From Haplosporangium gracile (taxonomy: Eukaryota > Mortierellomycota > Mortierellomycetes > Mortierellales > Mortierellaceae): 57,987 bases of DNA. The notes below the pieces were generated by a model. It saw only the letters and a program-made list of their open reading frames with translations, had not been told where the DNA came from and ran no database searches. Below are positions 36,088-47,709 of this stretch, piece after piece (position 1 is the stretch's first letter; every line of letters starts with the position of its first letter). The position numbers were made by a program, and so were the translations under genes. The DNA is taken from positions 438 through 58,424 of the forward strand of contig JAAAUF010000040.1 of assembly GCA_015499985.1 (NCBI GenBank). The letters run 5' to 3'.

Positions 36088-38345
36088 ATGTCACAAGGAG
36101 ACGCCATCACAACAACACACAGCGACAGCACTGAAAAGCGTCATGATAGCACAACCGACATCCTCTCGGACGTGCCACTACAAACCCAGGACGTAAAGTC
36201 CTCGTCGTCAAAGAAGAAGAGATCGACTTACCGCCACACTTTCCCAGTCCATACCAAGGCCCTCCCCAGCCCGTTGTCCAAGGAGGCTCCACCAGAGAGC
36301 TATCGCGGCTTTGTCAACCTTGGCAGTAAGTTCTTTTTTTTTTCTCTCTCTTTGTTTAACTTTTTGGGGGGTTATTGGCGGTTTGATCAAAGGTGTAAAA
36401 GAATCAATAAGAAGTAGCTGGAGACGAGAACGCAAGAAGGGAGGGAACGGTCCGATCCGATTTACACGGAAATGAAAACACAAGAGCAAGATAGACTCAC
36501 CATTCCAGTCTGCTGCCAAGAACAAATAACATGCTCCAACAACAAACAATAACGGGGCTAATGAAAGTGGTATGGGCGTACAAACCGGACAGAGACAACA
36601 ACACAACGGAACACAGTCAAAAGAAGAATAAGCAAGAAGGACATGGAGGGCATGCCCCCCGAGGTCTCCCTCGTGATTGGCCAAATTGGCCCAAGCGAGA
36701 TTTTCTCCTTTGCTCCCTTTATCTTGGTCGTGAGTTGTTGTGCTTTGTCATTCTGAATGCTGCTCCTTTCTTTTCTTGGAGAAGTTCTTTTATTATCTAT
36801 CTTACCTATCTGAATTCATTCATCCATTCATATGCTAACCTTTATCTCGCTCCCCCGCTCCAATCGCCCAAAAAAAATATAGTGCTGCTGCTGTTCGGAA
36901 ACAACATTCGTCTAATTATTGAAAACTATCAGAAATACGGATTTTTGCTGTCGATTCCTGGATCAAATGTGTCGAAGCAGGACTGGGTCCTTGCCGGGCT
37001 GACCCATGCGATCCTCCCTCTCCATGTCGTCGTCGCCTACAAGCTGGAACAGTGGGCTTCGCGCAGGGCCAAGGGCTTCCGTAAGCGTCTCGCTGACCAA
37101 AAGGAGAACCCCTCTATCAAGGAGGACGAGGACAAGAAGGCCGTGCCAGCAGGAGATAAGGTTCGCGGTGGCAAGAAGGATAAGAAGAATCTCACGCTGG
37201 AGGAGCAGATCAAGGAAAACCGTAAGACAGTGGGCTGGCTCCACTTTGCGAACGTCTCGTTGATCTTGGGTTGGCCGTCGTTCATGTCGTACTTTGTGAT
37301 TTTCCATCCCTTCCTGGCGATGGGCTGCCTAATGACCAGTCTGATCCTCTTCCTCAAGATGGTGTCCTTTGCCCTCGTCAACCAGGATCTACGCTACGCC
37401 TTCATTCATGATACCACCGCGACTGAACAGTCGTCTCCGCATCTGACAAAGGTCCATAACGATACCACCACCACCACCAACACCACCTCCGACGGCGCTA
37501 CTACCACCACTACCTTGACCACCACCACTACTGTCGTTAAGACCATCACCGTCAAGAAGGATGCCGAGAAACATGGAGGCGCTTACCAATACGAGGTTCA
37601 TTACCCTCAAAACATCACCCCGGGAAACATTGGATACTTCTACTTGGCCCCTACCCTCTGTTACCAGCCCTCCTACCCACGTTCGACCGTCTTCCGCCCT
37701 TCGTTCTTCTTCAAGCGCGTCCTCGAGATCATCACCTGCCTCGGAATGATGTACTTCCTCATCGAACAATACGCCACCCCAACCCTCCAGAACTCTGTCC
37801 GCGCCTTTGACGAATTGGCTTTCGGTCGCCTCCTCGAGCGTGTTCTCAAACTCTCGACCACCTCGGTGATCATCTGGCTCTTGATGTTCTATACCTTCTT
37901 CCACGCCTTCTTCAACGCCCTCGCCGAGGTTCTCTATTTCGGCGACCGCCGCTTCTACCTCTCGTGGTGGAACGCCACCTCTGTGGGCATGTACTGGAAG
38001 ACATGGAACTCGCCCGTCTACACCTTCTTCAAACGCCACGTCTACCTGCCCATGATCACCTCGGGACACTCGGCACTCACCGCATCCATCGTCATCTTTA
38101 CCATCTCGGCCATTCTCCACGAGGTTCTGATCGGTATCCCTACAAAGATGATTTACGGATACGCCTTTGCGGGAATGTTCTTCCAGATTCCTCTCATTGC
38201 TCTGACAGCTCCCTTGGAGAAGTGGCGCGGAACTGGATCGGGACTTGGAAACATGATCTTCTGGGTCTCGTTTACTATCCTTGGACAGCCCGCCTGTGCG
38301 CTCCTTTACTACTACCACTGGACTAAGCGCAGCATGAACGTATAA
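36088..38345 (+). CDS. DGAT1: Diacylglycerol O-acyltransferase 1 (DGAT1, MBOAT family)
   Basis: Two exons (36088-36325 and 36883-38345) give 566 aa, against about 490-520 for animal and plant DGAT1. The N-terminal 60 residues are polar, with KKKRSTYRH and SYRGFVNLG leading to the first helix. Family motifs are YPQNITPGNIGYFYLAPTLCYQPSYPR, FYLSWWN (about residue 436, the acyl-CoA site F-Y-x-x-W-W-N), FFNALAEVLYFGDR, and the conserved active-site His in SAILHEVLI (near 490). About eight or more hydrophobic helices are visible, as usual for MBOAT enzymes in the ER. The enzyme makes triacylglycerol from diacylglycerol and acyl-CoA. Two inserts enlarge the protein: a Lys/Glu-rich segment (about 140-180) and a Thr-rich run (about 265-300). 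The single intron is long (557 nt) and falls near the end of the soluble N-terminus. The gene converges on TOP2. Confidence 0.95.
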
Positions 38346-38411
38346 TGGCAACGCTTTCCTTACTTAACGACTCAACTACATCTACTACCCCTCCTTACAG
38401 CATTTTTCATG

Positions 38412-38417
38412 AATAAA
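38412..38417 (+). terminator. Possible poly(A) signal of DGAT1
   Basis: AATAAA lies 67 nt after the DGAT1 stop, in the 165-bp gap between the convergent DGAT1 and TOP2 genes. Confidence 0.45.
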
Positions 38418-38510
38418 AAAGCGATAACATATTTACTTTGTGAGCAACATTAGTATTTTTTTTTGTATGGGGTGTAAAATGTAAAAAATATATAAAAGGA
38501 GGGAACTCGA

Positions 38511-41500
38511 CTAGTCGTCGTCGTCACTAATGTCGACATACTTAGGCTTCTTAGCCACAGCACGTTCACGGGCAGTGCGCGAGACCAACAGCGAGACATC
38601 GTCCAGGTCCGTAAAAAGATTGCTTCCTATCGACGACAGCACCTTGCTCGGCTGCTTGGACGACAGCGAGTCCAGGATCTTCTTTCCCGCCACAGCTCCC
38701 GTTGACGTCGCAGAGGTCGCAGATGTCGAAGTCAACGAACTGGATGACGACGACTGCTTGGATCCATTGCCCGGGATTTCACCGCCGCCGCCGCCGCCGC
38801 TGCCACCACCACTACCTCCTCCTCCTCCCCCTCCCAACTTCTTCAGGTTCGCCGCCGCAGCATCCGTAGAAGAGGATGTCGTTGTCATGCTCGCGCCAGG
38901 AGACGCCACGGCCGAACGGTGCTGCTCCAGACCTCCTTCTCCGTCTTCAGTGGCCATATTTCCAGGCTTGCTCGATCGGCCAGTGCTGGTAGGCCCCCGT
39001 TTCTTGGCCTGCGTGACCTTGGACGGCGCCGTGATGCTGAACATCAAATCCTCGTCCGCATCGTTCACCAGCGCAGGAGGGAACTCTTTGCCAGCATATC
39101 TGTGAACCAGCTTGCCCTTGGAGGGCGAATAGTCATCCCTGCCCGAATCATTATCTCCATTTCCATCAACCTCGTCCATCGAGACATCCTCGTCACCTCC
39201 CGCCGACAACGAAAACATCTTCTTGGCCGCCGAAGCAGCTGCGGTCAGACTCGCGGCCACATCCTCAGACCGGTTGGCCTTTTCGGGCTTGGATGCCTTG
39301 GCAGGTGCAGCCTTCTTCTTCTTCTTGGCCTCAGGGTCATAAACGTCCTCATCATCACCGTCATTGTCCACTAACATAGACTCCGCAAAGATATCCGCAT
39401 CGGCGTCGTCCTCAGAATCCGACATGATGGCCCTAGCCTTGGACTTATAGGTTGACGACTTTCCTCTGCCATTGCTCTTGGCCTTGCTCTTGACTGGCTC
39501 ATCGTCATCCTCGTCCAGACTGTCAAAATCCGACTTTGCTGAAGCCTTGGCCTTGTACGCTTCCTCGGGCTCGAAGCTCTTGGACAACTTGCGCCTGGAC
39601 GAAACGTTCTGGCTGGGCTTCTTGGAGACGACTGGCAAAAGGTCATCCGAGTCATCCTCCTCCTCCGAGTAGTCGTCCACAATAGCGGTCCTCTTGGCCC
39701 GAGCAGCACGCGGCGCCCGAGTCGAACGCTCTCTCGGGGCAACCTCCAAATCCTCCATCTCTATATCGTCGTCATCATCATCACTTCCTTTGCTCCTCTT
39801 TCCACCACGAGCAGTCACAAAGTCATCTTCGTCATCCTCGTCAGAATCCGAAATAGTCTTCTTGGAGCGACTGTTACTCGCCTTGGTCTCCTTGCTTGAC
39901 GGCGGCTTGCTCGTTCCGTTTGAAGAAGAAGACGTCGAAGACTTGTCGCTCTCCTTCTTCTTCATCATATCCAAAATGGACTGCTGCTTCTTGGGTGCCG
40001 ATGAAGACGATGCTGGTGCCGATGTTGTGGTGCTAGAAACTGAGGGTTTGCTGAAGAAATTAGAGATTTTGGACTCCTCCTTGAGCTCAGACTTGACTTG
40101 CGGTACAGCTGCCTCTTTCTTCACTACCGATGCCACCTTCTTGACCGGTACCGCTCGCTGAGGCTTGACATCCTCAAAGTCATCGTCATTTTTAATCTTC
40201 TTGACAACAACCTTGTTGGCAAGAACCCTGCCACGTGCAGTCGCCGCCGCCGCTTTCTTCTTGTTTCCACTGCCCATGTAATTCGCCTCATCGATGTCGC
40301 GTTGAAGGAGCTCGTTCCATGCAATCAAGAAGTCTTCCAGGTCCTCGTTCCACAGATCGTAGGCGGACTTGTCAATCAGAATCTTGAGCACCGTGTTCTT
40401 GGCATCACGCTCCTTCTTCAACTCCTCAACCTTCTCGTGCGTCATTGCCCAAATAGGCATCTTTAACAAGTAGTCGTACTCGTTGCCTCTTTCCACCTTG
40501 ACCTTCCCACCCTCCTCAGGAACTTCCCCAACGTCGAGCTCCAAATCCAACTCGCCAACGGTGGTGAAGTTCTTGGTGTGCATGTCCTCGACAATAATAG
40601 CTTTCTTGCGGTTCTGGACAATGAGCTCTCCCGAGATGATCATCAAAATGAATCGGACCTTGTTATCGAGACGGGTCCACTGCTTAGTATACACATCGAT
40701 GAGATAATCCTAAAATCAAGAAGAACAAGGTTAACACAAGGTCTTCAAGTCGTTTTCACAGGGGACAACCTGGTCAGAGAGGATATGGGGAAAATGTGTT
40801 TTTACCTTGCGACGTCTGTAGAATTGCAGACGAAGGTCAAAGAACTCCTGAACAATCTCCTCCGTACTGTTGTACTTCTTGATACGGCCTTCGGGATCAA
40901 AGCAGACCATGTTCGACGTCGTCACCGTGCTTGTCAGCTTGAGCTTGGACTCGAGGCCCTCTTGGCGGGCACGGCGCATTTGATCCTCAGTCAAGGTGAG
41001 AGTTAGACTGATCCTCGATAGCGTGCCATCATCGCGATAGTCCTTGATCCACGCCTGCGTTTTGTCGTTTCCAGCAATCCAAGTGTCGATCTGTTCCTTG
41101 TAGGGAGTGGTCCAGGTCTTGACAGGAAGCTCCGTAATCTGCACGGTCGTGTCGTCCAATTCGTGACATAATCCTGACACCCTGTAGCGATACTCCTTCT
41201 CCTTCTCGATGGTTCCGACAAAGCCACGGTACCAAGGGATCAGGGGGACCTGCTCCTCTCCGTTCATCAGGCGACGGATGTTGGCTATGATATCCTCGGG
41301 GTTATAGTTGGGAATGCTTGAACTCCAACCAGTGCCGATACCCTCGGATCCGTTAACCAGAACCATGGGCAGCACAGGCATATACCACTGGGGTTCGATC
41401 GAATCGCCATCGTCGTTGAGGTAATTGAGAAGAGGGTCGTCGTGAGGGTGGAAAATGCGTCGGGTAATAGGTGACACGGCGGTGAAAATATAACGAGCGC

Positions 41501-44500
41501 TAGCAGCATCTTTGCCTCCTTGCATTCTACTACCGAACTGTCCATTGGGCATCAACAGGTTGACGTTATTGCTTCCAACGTAATCCTGTGCCAAACCGAC
41601 AATCGTCATGGTCAAACTCTGCTCTCCGTGATGGTATGCAGACTTTTCCGACACATATCCTGCCAGTTGCGCGACCTAAAGATGAACACAACAGTAAAAT
41701 GTGAATCTTGTGATCGCATGTAATTATTTCAGAGCAACATAATTAAGAAACGCTAGTGGCCGTACCTTCAGTTCGTTGACCATCTTCTTCTTGAAGGCAC
41801 CAAAGATGACCTTCCTTTGACCGGGCTTGAGACCATCGACCATAGAAGGAATTGAACGAACGTTGTCGGCGAGCGAGAACAGAATAAGCTCCTTATTAAT
41901 AAAGTCCTCAATCGGAATCTTGGCAATGCGTGTGTCGAGGAAAGTTCCGGGCTAAGACAGTGAAAGTAAATATGCAGAAGTTAGCGAGAGGACCCCTCTG
42001 GCAATCATTCGCCATTCGCAATAATATCAATCGAGAGCAACAAACCTCGTAGTGGGCCAGCCATTCCTTGCGCTCGTCCGCCTTCTTCTTGTTAAAGGCC
42101 ATGTCGACCAGCGCCCGCGCGTCGTCGGTAATAGGTGAGAACTCCTTCTTGTGCTTGTCCATCTGAGAAAAGTAGTCCTTGGCGTCCTCCTTTGTGGATG
42201 TTCCCAGACCCTTGAAGTACTTGATCTTCCAGCCTCTTGCACCATCCTCCGACTCCTTCCAAGCCTCGAACTCCGGGAGCGTGTAGAATGCCTTCTTTTC
42301 TCTGCCCTTGGTAGCCTTGATAATGGGAGTAATGAACTCGACCAAAAAGCCAGGGATCATGAGCAGTGAAGGGAAGTAATGCTCGAGGAAGTTAATAACA
42401 AGACCCTTGATGTGTGATCCGTCGTGATCCTGATCTGTCATGATCATGAGATGACCGTATCGAAGGTCCTGCACGCTCTTGTACACCATGCCCTGCTTGA
42501 GTCCAAGAATCTGCTTGATGTGAGAGATCTCAGTGTTGGTGGCGACGGCACTCGCGGCCATATCACGGACGTTCAGCAGTTTTCCACGGAGAGGGAAGAC
42601 ACCAAAGTTGTCACGTCCAATGACACTGAATCCAGCCATGACCAGGGTCTTGGCGGAATCTCCCTCAGTCAAGATGAGGGTACAGTCCTTGCCATATCGA
42701 CCGGCCCTGTGTGCGTCCTCCAGCTTGTTGATGGCGAGGCGTCGTCGGCTCGAGGATCCGTCCGTCTTTTTGAGAGCCAGAGTATCCTTGACAGCTGCCC
42801 AATTGATGACACCTTCGACGATTGGCGACTTGATGACATCCTTGATGAACTTCTCACTCAGGTCGAACTTGGAGCCGAAAGCGGATTGCTTGAGGGTCAT
42901 GGTTTCCTTCGTTTGGGAATCGAAGGCCGGGTTCTCAATCAGACAGTTCACAAAAACCCACATGTGACTCTTAATGTGGAAGGGCTTGACGTTGGTGGAC
43001 TTTGACTTTTTCTTGACGACATCGACGAGTTCCTTTACAATCATGTTGGAAACGTAATCCACGTGGATTCCTCCCTTGGACGTGCAGATACTGTTCACGA
43101 AACTGACATGCTGGAACTGACCCTCACTTGGAATGCAGGCAATCTCCCACCGCTCGTGGGGAGTATCGTAGATCAGCTTGACCTTTTCGTCACCCTCGGC
43201 TGCCTCTGGAATGTACATCTCGACATAATCCTTGAAGTTCCTGATCTTGATCCGCTCGCCGTTGAGGAAAACCTTGATTCCTTTGACGCATCCTGCCATA
43301 TCGTACGCGCGCTTCTTGAGCAGGGCTTCCAGATCGTCGTCGATGGAGTCCATATTGAATCTGGCAAAGTCGGGTTTGAACGAGATCTTGGTAAACTCTT
43401 CCTTCTTCTTCATCTGCGTGATCTTTGGCTTTCCTGTGACCGACATGTTTTTCGAGAAGACCTGCTTGTAGTTGAGGTTGCTGCTCTTGTCTGCGGTCTC
43501 GATGATGAACTCTGTGCTGAAGATGTTGCAAAGCTTGGCTCCGTATCCGTTGCGTCCTCCTGTGACCTTCTTCTGCGAGTCGTCGTAGTTGGATGACGTC
43601 AAGAGGTGACCGAAAATAAGCTCGGGAACGTAGCAGTGCTCCGTCTTGTGCATCTCGACCGGGATTCCTTTACCGTTGTTGTAAACCGAGATCATCCCGT
43701 TCTCCTTGTCGATGTCGACCTTGATCGTGTCCATTGCAGGGTCGCGGATCTAGCGCAAAAATGTAATAAAGGTCTACTGTTAATTCGAAGTAGTGTATGC
43801 GTGAAGTCATTATGCTGTTCCAAATATCCACACAAGAATTAATATGCGGATGAAAATATGTACCTTGTTATCTGCTGCGTTGACAAGGATCTCGTCGACA
43901 ATTTTGTAGAGACCAGGAACAATGTTAACAGGACGGTTCACAAACTTTGTCGAGTCTGGATCAAGAACCCAAAGCGACTGCTGGTTCATTTCTGTTGTGC
44001 CGATATAGGTATCAGGACGCAAGAGAATATGCTCGAGAGGTGTTTTGCGCTGGTAAATCTCCTCGATGGTCTTGTTCTCATTGTAGTCGGTGTGTTTTTT
44101 GGAGGATTTTGGTGGCGGTGGGGGAGTATCGTCATCGTCGCGATCAGAGGGACTGTCGAGTTTACGCTTTTTAGAGGCAGCTACAGGTTTTGCGGCTGTC
44201 GTCTTTGCTGGCTTTGGCTTACTGGTGGCGGCGATGGCCTTTTTAGGGGTGGCCTTAGACTTGGCTGCCTGTACAACAATAACGTCCAGTGTTAGTCAGG
44301 TTCGTCGAGTAAAAATAAAAACCCGAAACAAGAGAAACGAATGCGGCAAGGAACCATTCACAGTTTTTTGCGCTTTTGTCCCAGCGACCTTAACGCACAA
44401 TGCGCTGAGAGCTCTACAAGTACTTTTGTTTGTGGATTGCGAACGAGAGGACGGTACCTTTTTTGGGGTCTCTGGCTCGAAGCCGTCGCTGTCAGCCTGC

Positions 44501-44535
44501 GACAATGAAAAGTTGTCAGACTCGCTATCGGACAT
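38511..44535 (-). CDS. TOP2: DNA topoisomerase II
   Basis: Six exons (44535-44458, 44268-43864, 43749-42046, 41951-41766, 41675-40806, 40709-38511) give about 1813 aa, longer than the usual 1430-1600. The order is typical. A short acidic/basic N-tail is followed by the GHKL ATPase, with NAADNK (Mg-ATP Asn), NNGKGIPV and GGRNGYGAKLCNIFS. The TOPRIM domain has EGDSAKTL, PLRGKLLNVRD and MTDQDHDGSHIKG. The breakage domain has SIPSMVDGLKPGQRKV and ASARYIFTAVSP, with the catalytic Tyr853 encoded at 41490-41492, then GTGWSSSIPNYNP. The C-terminal part (about 1120-1813) is disordered, with alternating Lys- and Asp/Glu-rich stretches, a Gly-rich run and a final DISDDDD. It is an essential nuclear enzyme that passes duplexes through a double-strand break during replication and segregation. 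The extra length lies mostly in this tail. Confidence 0.97.
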
Positions 44536-44696
44536 GTCGACAGTACAGGCGGGAGGGAGTGTAGTTGTTGTTTTTGTTGTTGTTATAGCAAGCGCGTTGA
44601 TGAAGGGAAAGGATGAACTTCTTGTTGTTGTTGTACAGATGGAGGGCGGTGCGAAGAGGATGAGAGATGATCGACAGTTGGAGGAATAAAAAATAA

Positions 44697-44702
44697 TTTA
44701 TT
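44697..44702 (-). terminator. Possible poly(A) signal of the glutaredoxin-like gene
   Basis: The minus strand reads AATAAA about 11 nt after the stop of the glutaredoxin-fold gene, in an A/T-rich stretch of the 177-bp gap before TOP2. Confidence 0.4.
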
Positions 44703-44712
44703 TTTTTTAAAC

Positions 44713-45130
44713 TTAAATGAAGTCAAAGATGTCTGCATTCATTCTTCTCATCTCGTGCTTGATCTCATCTCCAGATGTGGCGGCAACCCAAAGACCGTCT
44801 ATTATAGTAGGTAAAGATTTCCATGTATTTTTTATGTATCCATTTTTGCTGGCACATTCATACAGATATGTATTCTTCATCCTTTTGGGAAGTGTGTCCT
44901 TCATACACTCCAAAGATAGGTTGCTTGTTGCTATCATATAACCATTGTCTATAGGTTTCCTCGTTTGCGTCAAGTTCTACATAAATCACGTCTATTTCGT
45001 AGCTTTCCTTGAAGGCAATTACAGCCCTCACATCCACAATAGGCTTCTTGAGAAACACAATAAATGTATTTTCATCCATGGCTTGTTTTTCAAAGAGCTT
45101 GTAAAGAGAAAGAGAATCAACAAACAACAA
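44713..45130 (-). CDS. Cysteine-free glutaredoxin-fold protein
   Basis: Two exons (45130-44907 and 44848-44713; a 58-nt intron with donor GTATGA and acceptor GCCAG) give 119 aa, the size of a monothiol or dithiol glutaredoxin. The layout follows that fold: an N-terminal helix LYKLFEKQAMDEN, strand FIVFLKK, then PIVDVRAVIAFKES where the C-P-Y-C or C-G-F-S site and its helix should be, strand IDVIYVELDANEE, helix, then KSLPTIIDG where the cis-proline T-V-P-x-x-F-I motif belongs, and a final SGDEIKHEM helix in place of GGxxD. No cysteine is encoded anywhere in the model, so thiol-redox activity is excluded if the exons are right. It may be an SH3BGR-like or other redox-dead thioredoxin-fold adaptor. 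An internal Met at 45079 is an alternative start, but the upstream one keeps the expected first helix. It diverges from SAR1. Confidence 0.55.
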
Positions 45131-45309
45131 CGGCTTTCAGTTTGTGTTTTACCGCAAAGTTCGAGCAATCTCGACGCGACAAAAAGCAGTCATTAATCAC
45201 GTGCAATGCTTCCCCTGGCTGCGTCTTGGTGGTCAAAGACTAAACTCGACGTTGCATCCCTTCTTCTTCCTTTGCACCTCTCACTCACACACATATACTT
45301 ATATACACC
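45131..45309. promoter_or_regulatory. Bidirectional promoter region, GRX-like / SAR1
   Basis: Only 179 bp separate the divergent start codons. A TATA-like tract (ACTTATATACACC) sits immediately before the SAR1 ATG, too close to serve as a normal TATA box for it, so it more likely belongs to the leader. Confidence 0.4.
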
Positions 45310-47018
45310 ATGTTCATAATCGACTGGTTCCGTGATGTCCTCTCCAGCCTGGGTGAGTGTCAAACCTCTCTGTCGAATCATCCTTACTCACCATACACAC
45401 TCTTCAAAGCTGCAGTTTGGGCGGCAAAGATAACCAGCTTAATTCCACGCTTCGACATTCCACCCCCCGACATTCCACCCCCCGACATTCCACCCCCTTT
45501 ACAAGAGTCAACTACTCATCCAATGCCCTTACGTGGACAAAAGAAACGCTTTACTTCCAAGCGTCAAATCAAAAACGGCAGCCGGCTATACAACCCGATC
45601 GGCAATGTGTTCAGCGACTGCATTTTGCGTACAAACCAAGGAACGACGGCCAGTCAACTTTGTTTTTCTTATTCGCCATTCAGGAGAGTACCGATGACAC
45701 TAGACACATACATCCCAGAATGGCCTTGGAGAGAGCGAGAGTGGTTATAGGACACACTACTTGGCAAAATCTATGTCATCGAGCAGGAATAAGAGAGCTA
45801 CAGGGGATCTCAGTTCTACCAGTGTGTTTGCAAACGCGATCATGGACAGCCAATTAACTTTGATGCATCTGTCTCTTATCTCGCTAACGATGGTATAGGT
45901 CTGTTCAACAAGAACGCCAAGATTCTCTTCCTTGGACTTGATAATGCTGGGAAGACCACATTGCTTCATATGCTGAAGAACGATCGCCTGGCCACCCTCC
46001 AGCCTACTCTTCACCCCAGTAAGAAGTGCTCAATATTTTTTTCATTCATTCATTTCTGAAAGTGTGCTGGGTTTACATTCATATCACACGCGATTGAGAG
46101 CAAAGGCCACTCGCTGGCATGTGCAATTGTTCAACCGGATCATGATATTGTAATATCGATCTTGTCCTAGGCACCATAATTGACACCCCTCATGTTTATT
46201 TATGCTCACCTGTTGCTGTTGACGTATTTTAGCATCCGAGGAGCTCTCCATCGCTAATGTGAAGTTCACCACATTCGACTTGGGCGGCCATCAGCAAGGT
46301 ATGGAACGAAGACCGGATTGCAGAATCTATTTAGTTATGATGATTCTGGATCAAAGATACCTCTTGGGGCTGGCAATATGCGACCGCTCAGACCACCAAT
46401 TAATTAATGTCAGCAATTTTTGTTTTAATGACACCTAATACCCATTATAGCCCGTCGCATCTGGAAGGACTACTTTGCCGAGGTCAACGGAATTGTCTTC
46501 TTGGTGGATTGCCAGGACCGTGAGCGCTTCTTGGAGTCTAAGGCTGAGTTGGATGTAAGTTGGAATGATGGATACTCTGTTATCGGTGAAAAAGAAGAAC
46601 ACGATGAGCAAATACCTAACATGCGTCGTTCGTTTGTTGTTGTCTTCCGCACTCTTGTTTCAATATCGAATCATTAGGCTCTCCTTGCCATTCAGCAGTT
46701 GGAGCGTGTTCCTTTCTTGATTCTCGGAAACAAGATCGACGCTCCTGGCGCTGTTTCCGAGGAAGAGCTCCGCTCTGCTCTTGGATTGATCCAGACCACC
46801 GGCAAGGGCAAGGTCCCATTGAAGGACATGCGCCCCATCGAGGTCTTTATGTGCTCTGTTGTCATGAAGCAGGGATACGGTGATGGTAAATTTACGGGAC
46901 AATTTTGGCGCGCTGATCTGTTGTTTCTCCTTTTCTTCATTGCTGATCGATGACTAACGTTTATGTTATGTGGTTGTTACCTTCGATAGGTTTTCTTTGG
47001 ATGTCCCAGTACATTTAA
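45310..47018 (+). CDS. SAR1: Small COPII GTPase SAR1
   Basis: Six exons (45310-45352, 45899-46018, 46233-46298, 46451-46554, 46678-46885, 46990-47018) give 189 aa, the standard size. The N-terminal amphipathic helix [17 protein letters not shown] is followed by the P-loop [11 protein letters not shown], the switch I Thr in LQPTLHPTSEEL, the switch II motif [17 protein letters not shown], the guanine-specificity motif GNKIDAPGA, and the C-terminus [12 protein letters not shown], which matches Sar1 nearly perfectly. SAR1 recruits Sec23/24 to ER exit sites in its GTP form. The first coding exon holds only 14 codons and is followed by a 546-nt intron, several times longer than the other introns (104-214 nt). 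Confidence 0.97.
45453..45497. repeat. Three tandem copies of a 15-nt unit in SAR1 intron 1
   Basis: The unit CGACATTCCACCCCC occurs three times head to tail without mismatch. It lies about 100 nt into intron 1 of SAR1. Confidence 0.9.
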
Positions 47019-47699
47019 GATCGCAGGCTACTTTCAATCTCACAATACATATTTCAGTCTTTTTTTTTAAACTTCTCCTTTTTCACCAACATTTCGGACA
47101 GGAAGCAAAACACCATGAAAATTGGGCGTATAAAGGACGAACATGCAGAAAGTATACCGAAGGAAAGGAGGATAAGAGAGGAAGAAGGTGCGGGAGAGTG
47201 TAATAGGAGGTGGGACAAGCTGAGGGGTAAAGGGCGGACCAGAACAGATCGCCCTAGGGGAAGCACATTATTCCGTTGCTCTCACTCATTGAATTGGAGG
47301 GTTTTGCAAAAACCTTGATCCGGAATGCAAAGGGTCAACTTTCAAGACCCATTTTTTACTTCTTTTTATTCTTTTCTTTGACTTCTTCTTTCTGCATCCG
47401 TCTCATTCCTTCTTTTACCTTTTTCTTCTTCAGTTCTTTCGCTTACATTTTTTCTTCCCCCTCCTTACAGCTTCGCTTAAGCGATAATTTTAGCGAAAAG
47501 GTACAGTCGACTCGCCCTGAAATGTAGGTTGGATGTTGATTTGCGGCTCAAAAATCGGACAGCTTCTTTCCTCGCCACCTTTCCCTCTTTCTCCCTCACT
47601 TCCTGCTCTCGCATCCTTGTCTTCGTGGGGCGCGTGGAATTCAGGAGAAGGAGCAGACATTAATATTGTAATTACAATTGCTAATAGCATGAATGAACG

Positions 47700-47709
47700 N
47701 NNNNNNNNN
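47700..47709. other. Assembly gap (10 N)
   Basis: Ten unresolved bases in the intergenic region between SAR1 and the transporter gene. The true gap length is unknown, so the intergenic distance is a minimum. Confidence 0.95.

Noticed and set aside
36531..36882. Continuation of the DGAT1 exon 2 frame upstream into the intron
   Set aside because: The upstream part is not DGAT1-like, and a clean acceptor (AAATATAG) at 36882 joins exon 1 in phase. Kept only as a possible alternative start in the findings.
37389..38351. Long minus-strand open frame (about 320 aa) antisense to DGAT1 exon 2
   Set aside because: It mirrors the codon bias of DGAT1, is rich in Gly/Val/Glu without a family motif, and lies opposite a certain MBOAT gene.
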